DNA of 64,000 nucleotides from an alpha proteobacterium HIMB5 (GTDB lineage Bacteria; Pseudomonadota; Alphaproteobacteria; Pelagibacterales; Pelagibacteraceae), in NCBI GenBank assembly GCA_000299095.1, contig CP003809.1, positions 186,001-250,000 on the forward strand, written 5' to 3'. How positions within the stretch are numbered: position 1 is the stretch's first letter; each line of letters starts with the position of its first letter. The notes beneath the pieces are model-generated. The model was given only the letters and a program-made list of their open reading frames with translations, searched no databases and was not told where the DNA came from. A program made the translations under genes and the position numbers. Positions 8,532-19,062 of this stretch are shown piece after piece.

Positions 8532-9452
8532 ATGTCATTTCATAAACAAAAAACTATTAAAAAAGAAATTAAACTTAAAGGTGTAGGTTTACATTCGGGA
8601 AAAATAGCTAATTTAAAAATAAAACCAGCCAAACCAAATTCAGGAATAATTTTCATTAGAACAGATTTAAAAGAAAACAATCAAATAATACCACATGTTA
8701 ATAATGTATGCAGTGCAGTGCTATGCACAACAATTTCAAATGAGCACGGAGTTAAAGTTTCAACTTTAGAACATTTAATGGGAGCATTATTTGGGTTAGG
8801 TGTGGATAATGCAGTAGTTGAAATTGATAATGAGGAAGTTCCAATTTTAGATGGATCAGCAAAAGTTTTTGTTAATGAGATATTGAAAGTTGGTTTTGAT
8901 GTAAGTGAAAATCCAATTAAAGTAATACGAATAAATAATAAGATTGAACTTAAAGATGGTAAAAAAAGTATTTCAATAGAGCCAAGTAAAATAAATTTAG
9001 AAATAGATTTTGAACTAAAATATGAAAATAAACTGATAGGTAATCAAAGAAATAAACTACAAGTTTATGAAGATGATTTAACTGATACTTTTAATTCTAG
9101 AACTTTTTGTTTATTTGAGGATATTGAAAAACTAAGATCAATTGGACTTGCTCAAGGAGGATCGCTTGAAAATGCTATTGTAGTAAAAAATGATTATATA
9201 CTTAATGATGGTGGTTTAAGAAATGATAAAGAGTTTGTAAATCATAAAATTTTAGATTGTATGGGAGATATATATTTATCGGGGTATAAGATTATAGGTA
9301 AAATTATATGCTCTCAAGGTGGTCATAGATTAACAAATGAATTGATGAGAAAAGTTTTTGAAATTAAAGAAAATTATTCAGTAATTGAGATTACTGAAAA
9401 AAATGTTCCTAATACGTTAGTCAATAAGTCTATATTAAGAGAAATTGCTTAA
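8532..9452 (+). CDS. lpxC: UDP-3-O-acyl-N-acetylglucosamine deacetylase
   Basis: LpxC is the zinc deacetylase for the committed step of lipid A synthesis, in the cytoplasm. The 306-residue product begins KQKTIKKEIKLKGVGLHSGK, has the zinc-site motif STLEHLMGALFGLGVDNA, VPILDGSA, and FVNHKILDCMGDIYLSG with the second zinc histidine and aspartate, then the catalytic GGHRLTNELM. Normal length. A 70-nt gap separates it from the ftsA-like gene, enough for its own promoter. In most Alphaproteobacteria ftsZ lies between these two genes. Confidence 0.97.
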   Translation: MSFHKQKTIKKEIKLKGVGLHSGKIANLKIKPAKPNSGIIFIRTDLKENNQIIPHVNNVCSAVLCTTISNEHGVKVSTLEHLMGALFGLGVDNAVVEIDNEEVPILDGSAKVFVNEILKVGFDVSENPIKVIRINNKIELKDGKKSISIEPSKINLEIDFELKYENKLIGNQRNKLQVYEDDLTDTFNSRTFCLFEDIEKLRSIGLAQGGSLENAIVVKNDYILNDGGLRNDKEFVNHKILDCMGDIYLSGYKIIGKIICSQGGHRLTNELMRKVFEIKENYSVIEITEKNVPNTLVNKSILREIA

Positions 9453-9493
9453 AAGTTTTTTGTAAATAATTATAATTGCTATTATAAATTATA

Positions 9494-10348
9494 ATGAATT
9501 TTTTAAAGTTATTTTTGTTTTTATTTTTTATTTCTTTAATTTCATGCTCAAAAAATGAGAAGGTCTCAATTATAAAACAAAATGATCTAAGATCTCAAAT
9601 GATCGAACTTTATGAAGAGGGATATGAATCATATATTGCAGGAGACACACTTTTTGCTGCAAAAAAATTTAATGAAGCTGAGCTAATTTTCCCTCAATCT
9701 GATTGGGCTCCAATAGCCGCTATAATGACAGCTTATGTTTACTATTCAGATGATTATTACAGCGATGCGATTTATCATTTAAAAAGATATTTAAAAGTTT
9801 ATCCAAATCATGAAGATTTAGATTATGCTCATTACTTGCTGGCAATGTGTTATTATGAAAATATTGTAGATGAAATGAGAGATATGGGTCCATTAATTGA
9901 GGCTAAAGAGCAATTTAGATTTATCATAAAAAATTATCCTTCATCAGATTTTGCATTGGATGCAAAATATAAATTAGAATTAATTGAAGATAGATTAGCA
10001 GGAAAAGAAATGTATATTGGGCGTCATTATGCAAAATCAAAAAAATGGATACCAGCAATTAATAGGTTTAAAGTTGTTTTAGAAAAATATGAAACCAGTG
10101 TTTATGTTGAGGAGGCACTTCATAGATTAGCTGAGCTTCATTATATTATTGGTTTAGAAGAAGAGGCAAAAAAATATGCTATTTTATTAGGTTATAATTA
10201 TGGATCAGGTGAATGGTATAAAGCATCTTATAAAATTTTTAACAAAGATTATGATATTACAGAAAAAGAAATTTTCTCAAAAAATAAAAAAGACAAACTC
10301 TCTTTAAGAGAAAATTTTATAAAAAGATTTAAATCTCTTTTTAATTAA
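9494..10348 (+). CDS. bamD: outer membrane assembly lipoprotein BamD
   Basis: BamD is the essential TPR lipoprotein of the beta-barrel assembly machine on the periplasmic face of the outer membrane. The 284-residue precursor has a lipoprotein signal peptide ending SLISC, with the lipid-bearing cysteine at about residue 17, then tandem TPR-like helices such as EEGYESYIAGDTLFAAKKF and YPNHEDLDYAHYLLAMCYYE. Position between lpxC and ligA is the usual alphaproteobacterial place (recN often follows, but is absent here). ligA begins on the next base. Confidence 0.93.
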   Translation: MNFLKLFLFLFFISLISCSKNEKVSIIKQNDLRSQMIELYEEGYESYIAGDTLFAAKKFNEAELIFPQSDWAPIAAIMTAYVYYSDDYYSDAIYHLKRYLKVYPNHEDLDYAHYLLAMCYYENIVDEMRDMGPLIEAKEQFRFIIKNYPSSDFALDAKYKLELIEDRLAGKEMYIGRHYAKSKKWIPAINRFKVVLEKYETSVYVEEALHRLAELHYIIGLEEEAKKYAILLGYNYGSGEWYKASYKIFNKDYDITEKEIFSKNKKDKLSLRENFIKRFKSLFN

Positions 10349-12370
10349 ATGGATGAAAAACAAATTAAAAAAGAATATTCAAAAAAGATAAAAATCTTAG
10401 AAAAACATAATGAGTCTTATTATGATAAAAATTCACCAAATATCAGTGACTCAGACTATGATACTCTTAAAAAAGAGATCATCAATTTAGAGAAAAAACA
10501 TAAATTTTTAAATCATAAAAATTCACCTTCTAAAGTAGTAGGATTTAAACCCTCAAAAATTTTTAAAAAGATCCAACATAAAGTTCCTATGCTCTCTTTA
10601 TCAAATGCATTTGATGAAGATGATTTAATTAATTTTGAAAAAAAAATTAAAAATTACTTGAATTTAGAAAATAATTATCAAATTGAATATTCTACAGAGC
10701 CAAAAATAGATGGTATCTCAGCATCTTTAACTTATGTAAATGGGAAATTAGTTCAGGGTTTATCTAGAGGTGATGGAAGAGAAGGGGAAGACATTACTCA
10801 AAACTTATTAACAATTCATGATATTCCAAAACAAATAAATTCAATAAATTTTCCAAAAGAAATTGATATTAGAGGAGAGGTATTCATAAAAAATAATGAT
10901 TTTAAGAAATTAAGCTTAAAGTTTGCAAATCCAAGAAATGCTGCTTCAGGTTCTTTAAGACAGAAAGATCCAAGTTCTACTTCAAAAATACCTTTAAAAT
11001 TTATAGCCTACACTTATGGTTTTGAAGATGGATTGAAATCAAAAAATCAAACTGATTTTATTAAGAAATTAGATGAATGGGGTTTCAAGACTAATCCTTA
11101 TAACAAAAAAATCTCAGGTATAAAAAATTTAATGTTAAATCATAGATCTCTAGAGAATGATCGATCAGATTTAGAATTTGATATAGACGGACTTGTTTAT
11201 AAAGTTAATGATTTTAAATTACAAAAAAGATTAGGTTTTGTAGCAAATGCACCTAGATGGGCAATTGCACATAAATTTGCAGCTAACAGTGCTACATCTA
11301 AAATTCTTAATATTGAAATTCAAGTTGGAAGAACAGGCGCATTAACTCCAGTTGCAAAAATAAAACCTGTCAATATTGGTGGTGTAGTAGTTTCTAATGC
11401 AACACTACATAATGAGGATGAAATTAACCGAAAAGATATAAGAGTAAATGATACAGTTATTATTGAAAGAGCTGGAGACGTAATTCCTCATGTTGTTTCT
11501 GTTGATACTAGCAAAAGACCATCAACTTCTATAAATTTTGAGTTTCCAAAAAAATGTCCATCTTGTGGTTCAGAAACTGTAAAAGAATTTAATAATACTA
11601 CAAAAAAAAAAGATGCAGTAAGAAGATGCACAAGTCAAGGTTTTGACTGTGAAAAAATGTCAATAGAAAAATTAAAACACTTTGTATCTAAAGAAGCTTT
11701 CAATATTGATGGATTTGGAAAAAAAATAGTAGAAGATTTTTGGAGTAAGAAAATAATTAGATATCCTCAAGACATCTTTAACTTAAATTTTAATATTATT
11801 AAAAATTTAGAGGGATGGGGAAACTTATCAGTTTCAAACTTAAAATATTCCATTGATATGAAAAGAACAATCGATCTAGACAGATTTATATTTTCACTTG
11901 GAATAAGACATATAGGGCTTGAAAATTCAAAATTAATTGCATCTCATATCAAAAAACCTCAAAAATTTTTTGAATTTTCAAAACAAAATAAGATTAATGA
12001 ACTTTTAAACTTAGATGGAATAGGTCAAACTCAAATTGATTCATTGGAAATGTTTTTTAAAAATACAACTAATATAAAAATTTTAGATGAATTAAAAAAG
12101 GTACTAAAGATAAATCCTGTAAAATCTAAAATAACTAACGGCAAGTTAATTAATAAAAGTTTTTTAATTACTGGTAAATTAGTTGGTATAAGTAGGTCAG
12201 AAGCTAAGTCTTTAATTGAAAATAATTCTGGAAAAATTTTAAGTAATGTAAATAAAAAACTAGATTTTCTTATTACTGGTGAGAAACCAACTCCTAAGAA
12301 AGTAAATTTAGCAGAAGAACTGAATATCAAAATTATAACTCAAGATGAATTTAAAAAAATGTTAGATTAA
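10349..12370 (+). CDS. ligA: NAD-dependent DNA ligase
   Basis: LigA seals nicks using NAD+. The 673-residue product has the N-terminal Ia domain (SDSDYDTL), adenylation motif EPKIDGISAS with catalytic lysine at about residue 119, SRGDGREGEDIT, a four-cysteine zinc finger (CPSCGS ... CTSQGFDC), helix-hairpin-helix repeats (GIGQTQIDSL) and a C-terminal BRCT domain (KSFLITGKLVGISRSEAKSLIE). All domains in order and full length. It follows bamD without a gap and its last 9 nt overlap the convergent pepP gene. Confidence 0.98.
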   Translation: MDEKQIKKEYSKKIKILEKHNESYYDKNSPNISDSDYDTLKKEIINLEKKHKFLNHKNSPSKVVGFKPSKIFKKIQHKVPMLSLSNAFDEDDLINFEKKIKNYLNLENNYQIEYSTEPKIDGISASLTYVNGKLVQGLSRGDGREGEDITQNLLTIHDIPKQINSINFPKEIDIRGEVFIKNNDFKKLSLKFANPRNAASGSLRQKDPSSTSKIPLKFIAYTYGFEDGLKSKNQTDFIKKLDEWGFKTNPYNKKISGIKNLMLNHRSLENDRSDLEFDIDGLVYKVNDFKLQKRLGFVANAPRWAIAHKFAANSATSKILNIEIQVGRTGALTPVAKIKPVNIGGVVVSNATLHNEDEINRKDIRVNDTVIIERAGDVIPHVVSVDTSKRPSTSINFEFPKKCPSCGSETVKEFNNTTKKKDAVRRCTSQGFDCEKMSIEKLKHFVSKEAFNIDGFGKKIVEDFWSKKIIRYPQDIFNLNFNIIKNLEGWGNLSVSNLKYSIDMKRTIDLDRFIFSLGIRHIGLENSKLIASHIKKPQKFFEFSKQNKINELLNLDGIGQTQIDSLEMFFKNTTNIKILDELKKVLKINPVKSKITNGKLINKSFLITGKLVGISRSEAKSLIENNSGKILSNVNKKLDFLITGEKPTPKKVNLAEELNIKIITQDEFKKMLD

Positions 12371-14055
12371 ACTTGCTAACCATTTTTTTTCTTTATAATT
12401 TAGATGTTTTGAATATTTTGAGTATATTTCTAAGTGATATTTAAATAAATAATTTTTCTCAGTTTTGGTGAGTAATTTAAAGTTAATTAGATCAATATCG
12501 ATTGGTGCATAAGTTAGGTTTTCAAACTTTAAATTGTTTTTTTCTTTTTTTATGTAAACTAAGTTTTCAATTCTAATCCCAAAGTTATTCTCTTTATAAA
12601 AACCTGGTTCATTACTAACAATCATTCCCTCTTCCAGATTAACTCTATTATATTTAGAAATTGATTGCGGCCCCTCATGTACATTTAAAAAGAAACCTAC
12701 CCCGTGTCCAGTACCATGCGCATAATCAAGTCCAATTTCCTTTAAATATTTTCGTGCTCTTACATCAATCTTTTTTCCATTATTGTGTTTATTTAAATTA
12801 CTTTGGTAAACAGCAATATGACCTTTTAAAACTCTGGTAAAAATATCATTTATTTTTGAATTTTGTTTTTTAAAGCATATTGTTCTAGTTACATCAGTGG
12901 TACCAAATTTATACTGACCACCTGAGTCAAAAAGAAAAATTTCATTTTTATATAACCACCTGCAATTTTTAGGATTTGCTCTATAATGAACTATCGCTCC
13001 ATTTTTACCAGATCCAGCAATGGTATTAAAACTTGGGTAAAGATAATTTTTACTTTTTTTTCTAAAACTTTCTAATTTTTTCTCAGCATCGATTTCATTG
13101 ATTTTTTTTTTATTATGTTTAATCCAATAAATAAATTTTGTTAAAGCTAAACCATCTTCATAATGAGCATGAACCATATGTTTGATTTCTGATTTATTTT
13201 TGATCGCTTTAAGTGCATAAATGGGATCATTCTTTTTAAGAATTTTAAATTTTCTTTTAATTAAATTTTCATAAAACAGAGAGCATGAATTAGGATCTAT
13301 TATAAAATTACCTTTATTAAATTTGTTTAAGTATGATTTGATTTTATCTAATTGAGCAAACTGTTTTTTTTTAATTGTATTATTTTTTAAAATTTTATTT
13401 ATTTTATCCCTACTTGTGAAAAGAAATATTTCCTTTTCCTTTGTAATTATAAGATGACAATTAGGAATTGGAGAGTTTGGATTATCATTACCCCTGATAT
13501 TTAAAAGCCAAGCAACATTTTCAGGAGCTGTTATAAAAAGGTAATCAGCTCTAACTTTCCAAAGATATTCAGTAACTCTATTAATTTTTGAATTTCTGGT
13601 CTCGCCAGCAATTTTTTTTGATAAACTAAAGAATTCACTATTTTTCTTAACTTTTTTTCTAATTATTTTGTCAACTAAATTTTCCTCAATCTCTCTAATT
13701 TTTATTTTTTTTGAAAATAGTCGATCAACTGTTTTTTTGGTGAAAATTTTTGGATCCAAACCTAGTTTTTTATTCTTTAAAACTTTAAAAGGTGGATTAG
13801 ATGTAATATCAAAAATCTTAAAAATATCACCAGATTGTATCTTGGCCTGAACAGTGTATCTTCCATCTACAAATAAGTAATTTTTGTCTTTAGTAATTAT
13901 GGCTAAACCTGCTGACCCACTAAAATTTGAAATTTTATTTAATCTGTCAAATTGATCAAACTCAGAAAAAAATTCATCATTTTTAGGAATTATATATCCA
14001 TCAATTTGATATTTTAAAAAATTTTTTTTAAATTTAAAATCTTATTTTTAATCAT
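12362..14055 (-). CDS. Xaa-Pro aminopeptidase (M24B), frame broken near the start
   Basis: This cytoplasmic metallopeptidase removes N-terminal residues preceding proline. The catalytic half has FDSGGQYKFGTTDVTR, HGTGHGVG and SNEPGFYKENNFGIRIENL, the M24 dimetal ligands. The first usable start in the main frame is TTG at 13759, but the same frame is open upstream to about 14041 and encodes the family's conserved N-terminal domain (IDGYIIPKNDEFF, ISNFSGSAGLAIIT, LFVDGRYTVQAKIQSGD). No ATG, GTG or TTG precedes that region in frame. An ATG at 14055 overlaps the uvrD stop as ATGA and opens another frame; the two frames meet in an A8T6 tract (plus-strand 14016-14029). One added base would give about 565 residues. 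It may be slippage, error or a real lesion. Confidence 0.88.
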
Positions 14056-16088
14056 TTAATTCTTTTTTGATATCTTAACCAGCCTGGACTTCTATAATCA
14101 TCTTCGTCACCAAAATCTTGATTAAATTCAAAGTCATCTTCTTGTATAAAATCTTGATCATTGAAATTATTTTTTTCGATAAAATCGTTAGGTAACTCAT
14201 CTACAAATCTAGATGCTAAACTGTCTATCCAATCTCCTTGATAAAATCTATTCATTGAAAATGAAATATTCGCTATTTTTTTTGCTCTTGTAATTCCAAC
14301 GTATGCTAAACGTCTTTCTTCCTCCAACCCACTTTGTCCCTTTTCTTCTATTGATTTTTGATGAGGAAAAAGTCCTTCTTCCCAGCCAGGAAGAAAAATG
14401 ACATCAAATTCAAGTCCTTTAGCAGCATGCATTGTCATCATATTTATTTTTTCTCCTTCCCAATCTTGATCAATTGAGGTTGCTAAAGATACATGTTCTA
14501 AAAAACTCTCAAGATTATCAAATTCTTTCATGGCACTTAAAAGCTCTTTAATATTTTCTAATCTATTTTCATTTTCTAAATCTTTTTTATTTTTGAGCAT
14601 TGATGAGTATCCAGACTCATCCAATATAATTTGCAAAAGTTTTACATGATTTATTTTTTTTACAAATAATTCATATCTCCATTTTTCAAGTAATGACAAA
14701 AAAGAGCTTAGTCCAATCTTAGTTTTTGGCTTGATTAAATTCATTTCAATTAACTGTTTTGATGATTTCTCTAAACAGACAATATTTTTCTTTGAATTTT
14801 CGTGAATTTGTTTAATTGTGCTATCCCCAATTGCTCTTTTAGGATTATTAACAATTCTTTCAAAAGCTAAATCATCTTTATCTTGAAAAACAATTCTTAA
14901 ATATGCAATACAGTCTTTTATTTCAGCTCTTTCATAAAATTTAGTTCCACCTATAATTCTATAGGGTAATCCAATTTTCAAAAATCTCTCTTCAAACTCT
15001 CTTGTTTGAAATATTGCCCTAACCAAAATCGCAACATTATTATAAGAAAATTTATTTTTTAGATTCTTTTCTATTTCATCTGATATTCCAATTGCTTCTT
15101 CTTTTCCATTCTTAAAACAACTTAATTTAATTAGTTCACCTTCGTCCTTAGTTGATTTTAATGTTTTGCCCACTCTGTTTTGATTATTGGATATTAATGT
15201 AGAAGCAACATTAAGAATATTTTGAGTGGATCTATAATTTTCTTCCAACCTTATAACTTTTGTATTTTTATAAATCTTATCAAATTCTAAAAAATTTTTG
15301 ATCTCTGCACCTCTCCAGCTATAAATTGATTGATCATCATCACCTACACAACAAATATTCTCATCTTTATTGACTAAAAGATTAAGCCATTTGCTTTGAA
15401 TAAAGTTTGTATCTTGATACTCATCAACTAAGATATATTTAAAATTTCTTAAATATACTTCTCTTATATCCTGATTATTCTCTAATATTTTTACTGTATG
15501 AAGAATTAAATCACCAAAATCACAAGAATTTAATTCAACTAATTTTTGTTGATATAATTTATATAATGGAAGAGTAGTTTTTTCATAAATATCTTTATTA
15601 TTTATTTCTACCTCATGAGGATACAAGCCTCTATTTTTCCATTTATCAATTATGCCCAAAATAAACTTTGGAGAAAGTTGTTTGGTGTCAACATTTTCAG
15701 CTTTACAAATATTTTTGATTAATCTGAGCTGATCATCTGTATCAATAATTGTAAAATTATAATTTAGATTTGCTGCAGACGCATGCTTTCTTAAAATTTT
15801 TGCACAAATTGAATGAAAGGTTCCAAGCCACTGTAGGCTTGTAGCATCAGTTTTTAAAAGTTTACTAACTCTAAATTGCATTTCCTTTGCAGCTTTGTTG
15901 GTAAAAGTCACTGCGAGAATTTGATTAGGAAATGCTTTATTTGAGTTAATTATATTTGCTATTCGGGATGTTAAAACCTTTGTTTTGCCTGATCCAGCTC
16001 CAGCTACAATCAATAAAGGTCCATCAAGGTGCAATACAGCATCTTTTTGAGCATTATTTAAATTATTTAAAAAATCAGAGTTTATCAT
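14052..16088 (-). CDS. uvrD: UvrD/PcrA-type DNA helicase
   Basis: Superfamily 1 3'-5' helicase for nucleotide-excision and mismatch repair and for removing proteins from DNA. The 678-residue product has Walker A VAGAGSGKTKVL (about residues 29-40), TFTNKAAKEM, LVDEYQDTN (Walker B), GDDDQSIYSWRGA, EENYRSTQNIL, MTMHAAKGLEFD and VGITRAKK, the ordered SF1A motifs. Length is slightly short of E. coli UvrD, lacking part of the C-terminal tail. Its stop overlaps the pepP start, so the two are probably one operon; only 33 nt separate it from the divergent AsmA-like gene. Confidence 0.96.
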   Translation of the reverse strand: MINSDFLNNLNNAQKDAVLHLDGPLLIVAGAGSGKTKVLTSRIANIINSNKAFPNQILAVTFTNKAAKEMQFRVSKLLKTDATSLQWLGTFHSICAKILRKHASAANLNYNFTIIDTDDQLRLIKNICKAENVDTKQLSPKFILGIIDKWKNRGLYPHEVEINNKDIYEKTTLPLYKLYQQKLVELNSCDFGDLILHTVKILENNQDIREVYLRNFKYILVDEYQDTNFIQSKWLNLLVNKDENICCVGDDDQSIYSWRGAEIKNFLEFDKIYKNTKVIRLEENYRSTQNILNVASTLISNNQNRVGKTLKSTKDEGELIKLSCFKNGKEEAIGISDEIEKNLKNKFSYNNVAILVRAIFQTREFEERFLKIGLPYRIIGGTKFYERAEIKDCIAYLRIVFQDKDDLAFERIVNNPKRAIGDSTIKQIHENSKKNIVCLEKSSKQLIEMNLIKPKTKIGLSSFLSLLEKWRYELFVKKINHVKLLQIILDESGYSSMLKNKKDLENENRLENIKELLSAMKEFDNLESFLEHVSLATSIDQDWEGEKINMMTMHAAKGLEFDVIFLPGWEEGLFPHQKSIEEKGQSGLEEERRLAYVGITRAKKIANISFSMNRFYQGDWIDSLASRFVDELPNDFIEKNNFNDQDFIQEDDFEFNQDFGDEDDYRSPGWLRYQKRIK

Positions 16089-16121
16089 TTAAAAATATCC
16101 AATATAAATTATTTATAATTA

Positions 16122-17624
16122 ATGATTAAATTTTCAACACCCACAAAAAAAAACTTTTTAAATTTTCTTAACAAATTTAATGTTATTTTAAGTAATAAGT
16201 TAGCCCTATTAACTAAAAAAAATTTTAAACAGCTATTTAATGAACTGATTTTTGATCGAAGATTCATTATTACAATTATAATAGTTATACTATCTGTATT
16301 TGCTCATTTATCTACTCCTGCTTTTTATCAAGATAAGTGGGTTTTGAGTAAAATTAAAAAACAACTAGAAAAAGAATTTGAAATAACCTTTTCATTACCA
16401 TCAAAAGTTAGTTACTCAATGTTACCAGTACCAAGTTTTAATATTGAAGATGTTAAAATTACACAAGGTGAAAAAAAGTTGGGAAAAATAGAAAAAATGA
16501 AAATTAACTTAACTTTTAATAAATTTTTTAATAAAGAAAAAATTAATATTCAAGATATATATATAGAAAATTCTCAGTTTAATGTAAATGGTCAGGATCT
16601 AAAAAACTTACTTTCTTTTTTTGATAAACAAATAAACAACAAAAAACTTTATATAAAAAGAAGTAAAGTTTTTTTAGAGAATGATGATGATGAAGTTTAT
16701 TTAATTCTCAATATTAATAATAGCGCTTCATATTTTGATAGAAATAATTTAACTAATTTATTAATTTTGGATGGTGAAATATTTAATATTTCAATTAAAG
16801 CAGATATTTCAAATAATTTTTTTTCAAAGATAACAAATTTTAATTTAGATTTAAAAGAGATAAGACAAAAAATAAAAGTTAGTGTTGATTATTTTCAAAA
16901 AAAAAAAAATGTTATATTAGAAATTTTAGGTAACTCGAATTCATATATAACTAATATTGAATTTGATGATGATTACTTAACTTTTCAATCAAACAAAAAA
17001 AAAAATGAAAAATATTTTTATGAAGGGTTTGTTAAATTTAAACCTTTTTTTTCTGATATTAAGTTAAATTTTAAAAGTTTAGATCTTTTTGATTTTATCC
17101 GTAGAGATAATTATTTTGTACAAGTAATAAATTCAGGAAATATAAGCAATCCAAATTTAAACTATAAGATTGAAATAAATTCTGAAAAAATAACAAATCA
17201 CAGATTATTAAAAAATTTTATAATGCAATTAACTTTTGATCAATCTAAATTTAGTTTTGATCAATCGAAAATTATTTTTGATGAAAATGTTTTTATAGAA
17301 ATAACTAACAGCGAGTTAGTATTAAATGAAAATGAAAAATATTTTTCTGGTGAATTTATTTTTAAAATAGATGATAGTAAAAAGTTATATAAATATTTTC
17401 AAACAAGAAAAGAGTTTAGAAAAGAATTGAAAAATATAAGAATTTTTCTCAAATATGATTTAAATAAAGAGAGAATATTTTTTGAACGACTTGATTTAAA
17501 TGACCAAACAAATAATCAAATTAAAAATATTTTAGATGATTATAATAGTAATAAAACTAAATTAGATAATATAAAAAGAATAGAAATAAAAAGATTTTTT
17601 AATAAAATTATTTCGACACTATGA
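16122..17624 (+). CDS. AsmA-family envelope protein
   Basis: AsmA-like proteins are inner-membrane anchored and proposed to form bridges for lipid transport or to help outer-membrane assembly. The 500-residue product has a cytoplasmic N-terminus of about 45 residues, a membrane helix (about residues 47-63, [16 protein letters not shown]) and then the characteristic start of the periplasmic domain, [22 protein letters not shown]. The rest is rich in alternating beta strands. The gene contains a 13-base A run (16897-16909) and still reads through in frame. Subfamily function cannot be assigned from sequence alone. It overlaps the convergent fumC end by 6 nt. Confidence 0.75.
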   Translation: MIKFSTPTKKNFLNFLNKFNVILSNKLALLTKKNFKQLFNELIFDRRFIITIIIVILSVFAHLSTPAFYQDKWVLSKIKKQLEKEFEITFSLPSKVSYSMLPVPSFNIEDVKITQGEKKLGKIEKMKINLTFNKFFNKEKINIQDIYIENSQFNVNGQDLKNLLSFFDKQINNKKLYIKRSKVFLENDDDEVYLILNINNSASYFDRNNLTNLLILDGEIFNISIKADISNNFFSKITNFNLDLKEIRQKIKVSVDYFQKKKNVILEILGNSNSYITNIEFDDDYLTFQSNKKKNEKYFYEGFVKFKPFFSDIKLNFKSLDLFDFIRRDNYFVQVINSGNISNPNLNYKIEINSEKITNHRLLKNFIMQLTFDQSKFSFDQSKIIFDENVFIEITNSELVLNENEKYFSGEFIFKIDDSKKLYKYFQTRKEFRKELKNIRIFLKYDLNKERIFFERLDLNDQTNNQIKNILDDYNSNKTKLDNIKRIEIKRFFNKIISTL

Positions 17625-19007
17625 TGGTCCAATCATCTTTTTAGGATCTACAATTCTGTCGTATTCTTTATCATCAATAAGTTTTGATTTGATAGCTTCT
17701 TCTTTTAGAGTTGTATTATTTATTAAAGCTGTTTTGGCGATTTTAGCTGCATTGTCATAACCTATAAATGGAGCCAAAGCTGTTACTAGCATCAATGAAT
17801 TATCTAAATGATTTTTAATTTTTTTCTTATTAGCTTTTATTCCTTTCACACAGAAAATTGCAAAATTCTTTATACTATCTGCTAAAATATCAATGGATTG
17901 TAAAATATTATGAGCAATCATTGGTTTAAATACGTTCAGTTCAAAATGTCCATGAGTCCCTGCTAATGTAATTCCTGTATGATTGCCTATGACTTTAACA
18001 CACACCATTGTGACTGCTTCACATTGAGTTGGATTTACTTTACCAGGCATTATTGATGATCCAGGTTCATTTTCAGGCAAAATTAATTCTCCATAACCAG
18101 CTCTAGGACCAGATCCTAAAAATCTTATATCGTTAGAAATTTTCATTAAAGCTACTGCACATGTATTTAATGAACCAGAGAAATTTACAATTGCATCATG
18201 TGCCGCTAATTCAGCAAATTTATTAGGTGCTGGTTTAAAAGGTAACTGGGTGAATTTAGCTATTTCTTTAACAATTTTTTTATCAAAGTTTTTTTGTGAG
18301 TTAATGCCTGTTCCCACAGCCGTTCCACCTTGAGCTAAAAAATAAATTTCCTTTAATGAAATTTCTATTCTTTCAATGCTTTTCTTTAACTGGGCATGAT
18401 ATCCTGAGAATTCTTGCCCCAATGATAAAGGAGTAGCATCTTGTAAATGGGTTCTTCCAATTTTAACAATATTTTTAAACTCATTAACTTTCTTTTTTAA
18501 TTCTTTCTCTAAAATTTTCAGACTTGGTAACAATTTTTTTATTGTCTCTTGAGCTACAGAAATATGCATTGCAGTTGGAAAAACATCATTTGTAGATTGA
18601 GATTTATTTACATGGTCATTAGGATGAACTGGTTTTTTTGTTCCTTTTTTTCCACCTAAAATTTCTATTGCTCTATTTGCAATCACCTCATTAACATTCA
18701 TATTTGTTTGAGTGCCTGAGCCTGTTTGCCAAACTTTCAATGGAAAGTGATCATTGAGTTTTCCTTTAATAACCTCATCGGCTGCTTTAACAATAGTATT
18801 AGATATTTTCTTATCTATTAATTTATCTTTGGCATGAACAATAGCAGCAGATCTTTTAATTATTGCAATTGATTTTATGATTGAAGAGTTGACCAATATT
18901 TTTCCAATATTGAAAAATTTATTTGATCGCTCAGTTGAAGCACCCCAGTATTTTTCTGCAGGTACTTGAATACTACCTATACTGTCAAATTCTGTTCTAG
19001 TTTTCAT
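17619..19007 (-). CDS. fumC: class II fumarate hydratase
   Basis: Iron-independent fumarase of the TCA cycle, interconverting fumarate and malate. The 462-residue product contains [28 protein letters not shown], the family signature [13 protein letters not shown] with the catalytic serine loop, and [11 protein letters not shown]. Length and motifs match FumC rather than aspartase or adenylosuccinate lyase. Fifty-five bases separate it from the divergent MazG-like gene. Confidence 0.97.
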   Translation of the reverse strand: MKTRTEFDSIGSIQVPAEKYWGASTERSNKFFNIGKILVNSSIIKSIAIIKRSAAIVHAKDKLIDKKISNTIVKAADEVIKGKLNDHFPLKVWQTGSGTQTNMNVNEVIANRAIEILGGKKGTKKPVHPNDHVNKSQSTNDVFPTAMHISVAQETIKKLLPSLKILEKELKKKVNEFKNIVKIGRTHLQDATPLSLGQEFSGYHAQLKKSIERIEISLKEIYFLAQGGTAVGTGINSQKNFDKKIVKEIAKFTQLPFKPAPNKFAELAAHDAIVNFSGSLNTCAVALMKISNDIRFLGSGPRAGYGELILPENEPGSSIMPGKVNPTQCEAVTMVCVKVIGNHTGITLAGTHGHFELNVFKPMIAHNILQSIDILADSIKNFAIFCVKGIKANKKKIKNHLDNSLMLVTALAPFIGYDNAAKIAKTALINNTTLKEEAIKSKLIDDKEYDRIVDPKKMIGPS

Positions 19008-19062
19008 TTTGAATATTATTACTTAGATATATATTAAAACTATCGATTCTTATAGGAGTAAA

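Noticed and set aside
13668..13850. 60-codon plus-strand ORF across the start of the aminopeptidase
   Set aside because: It is a shadow: the minus strand here encodes the conserved N-terminal domain of the Xaa-Pro aminopeptidase.
16897..16909. A13 run in the AsmA-like gene as a fourth frame break
   Set aside because: The reading frame continues unbroken through it to the expected C-terminus.
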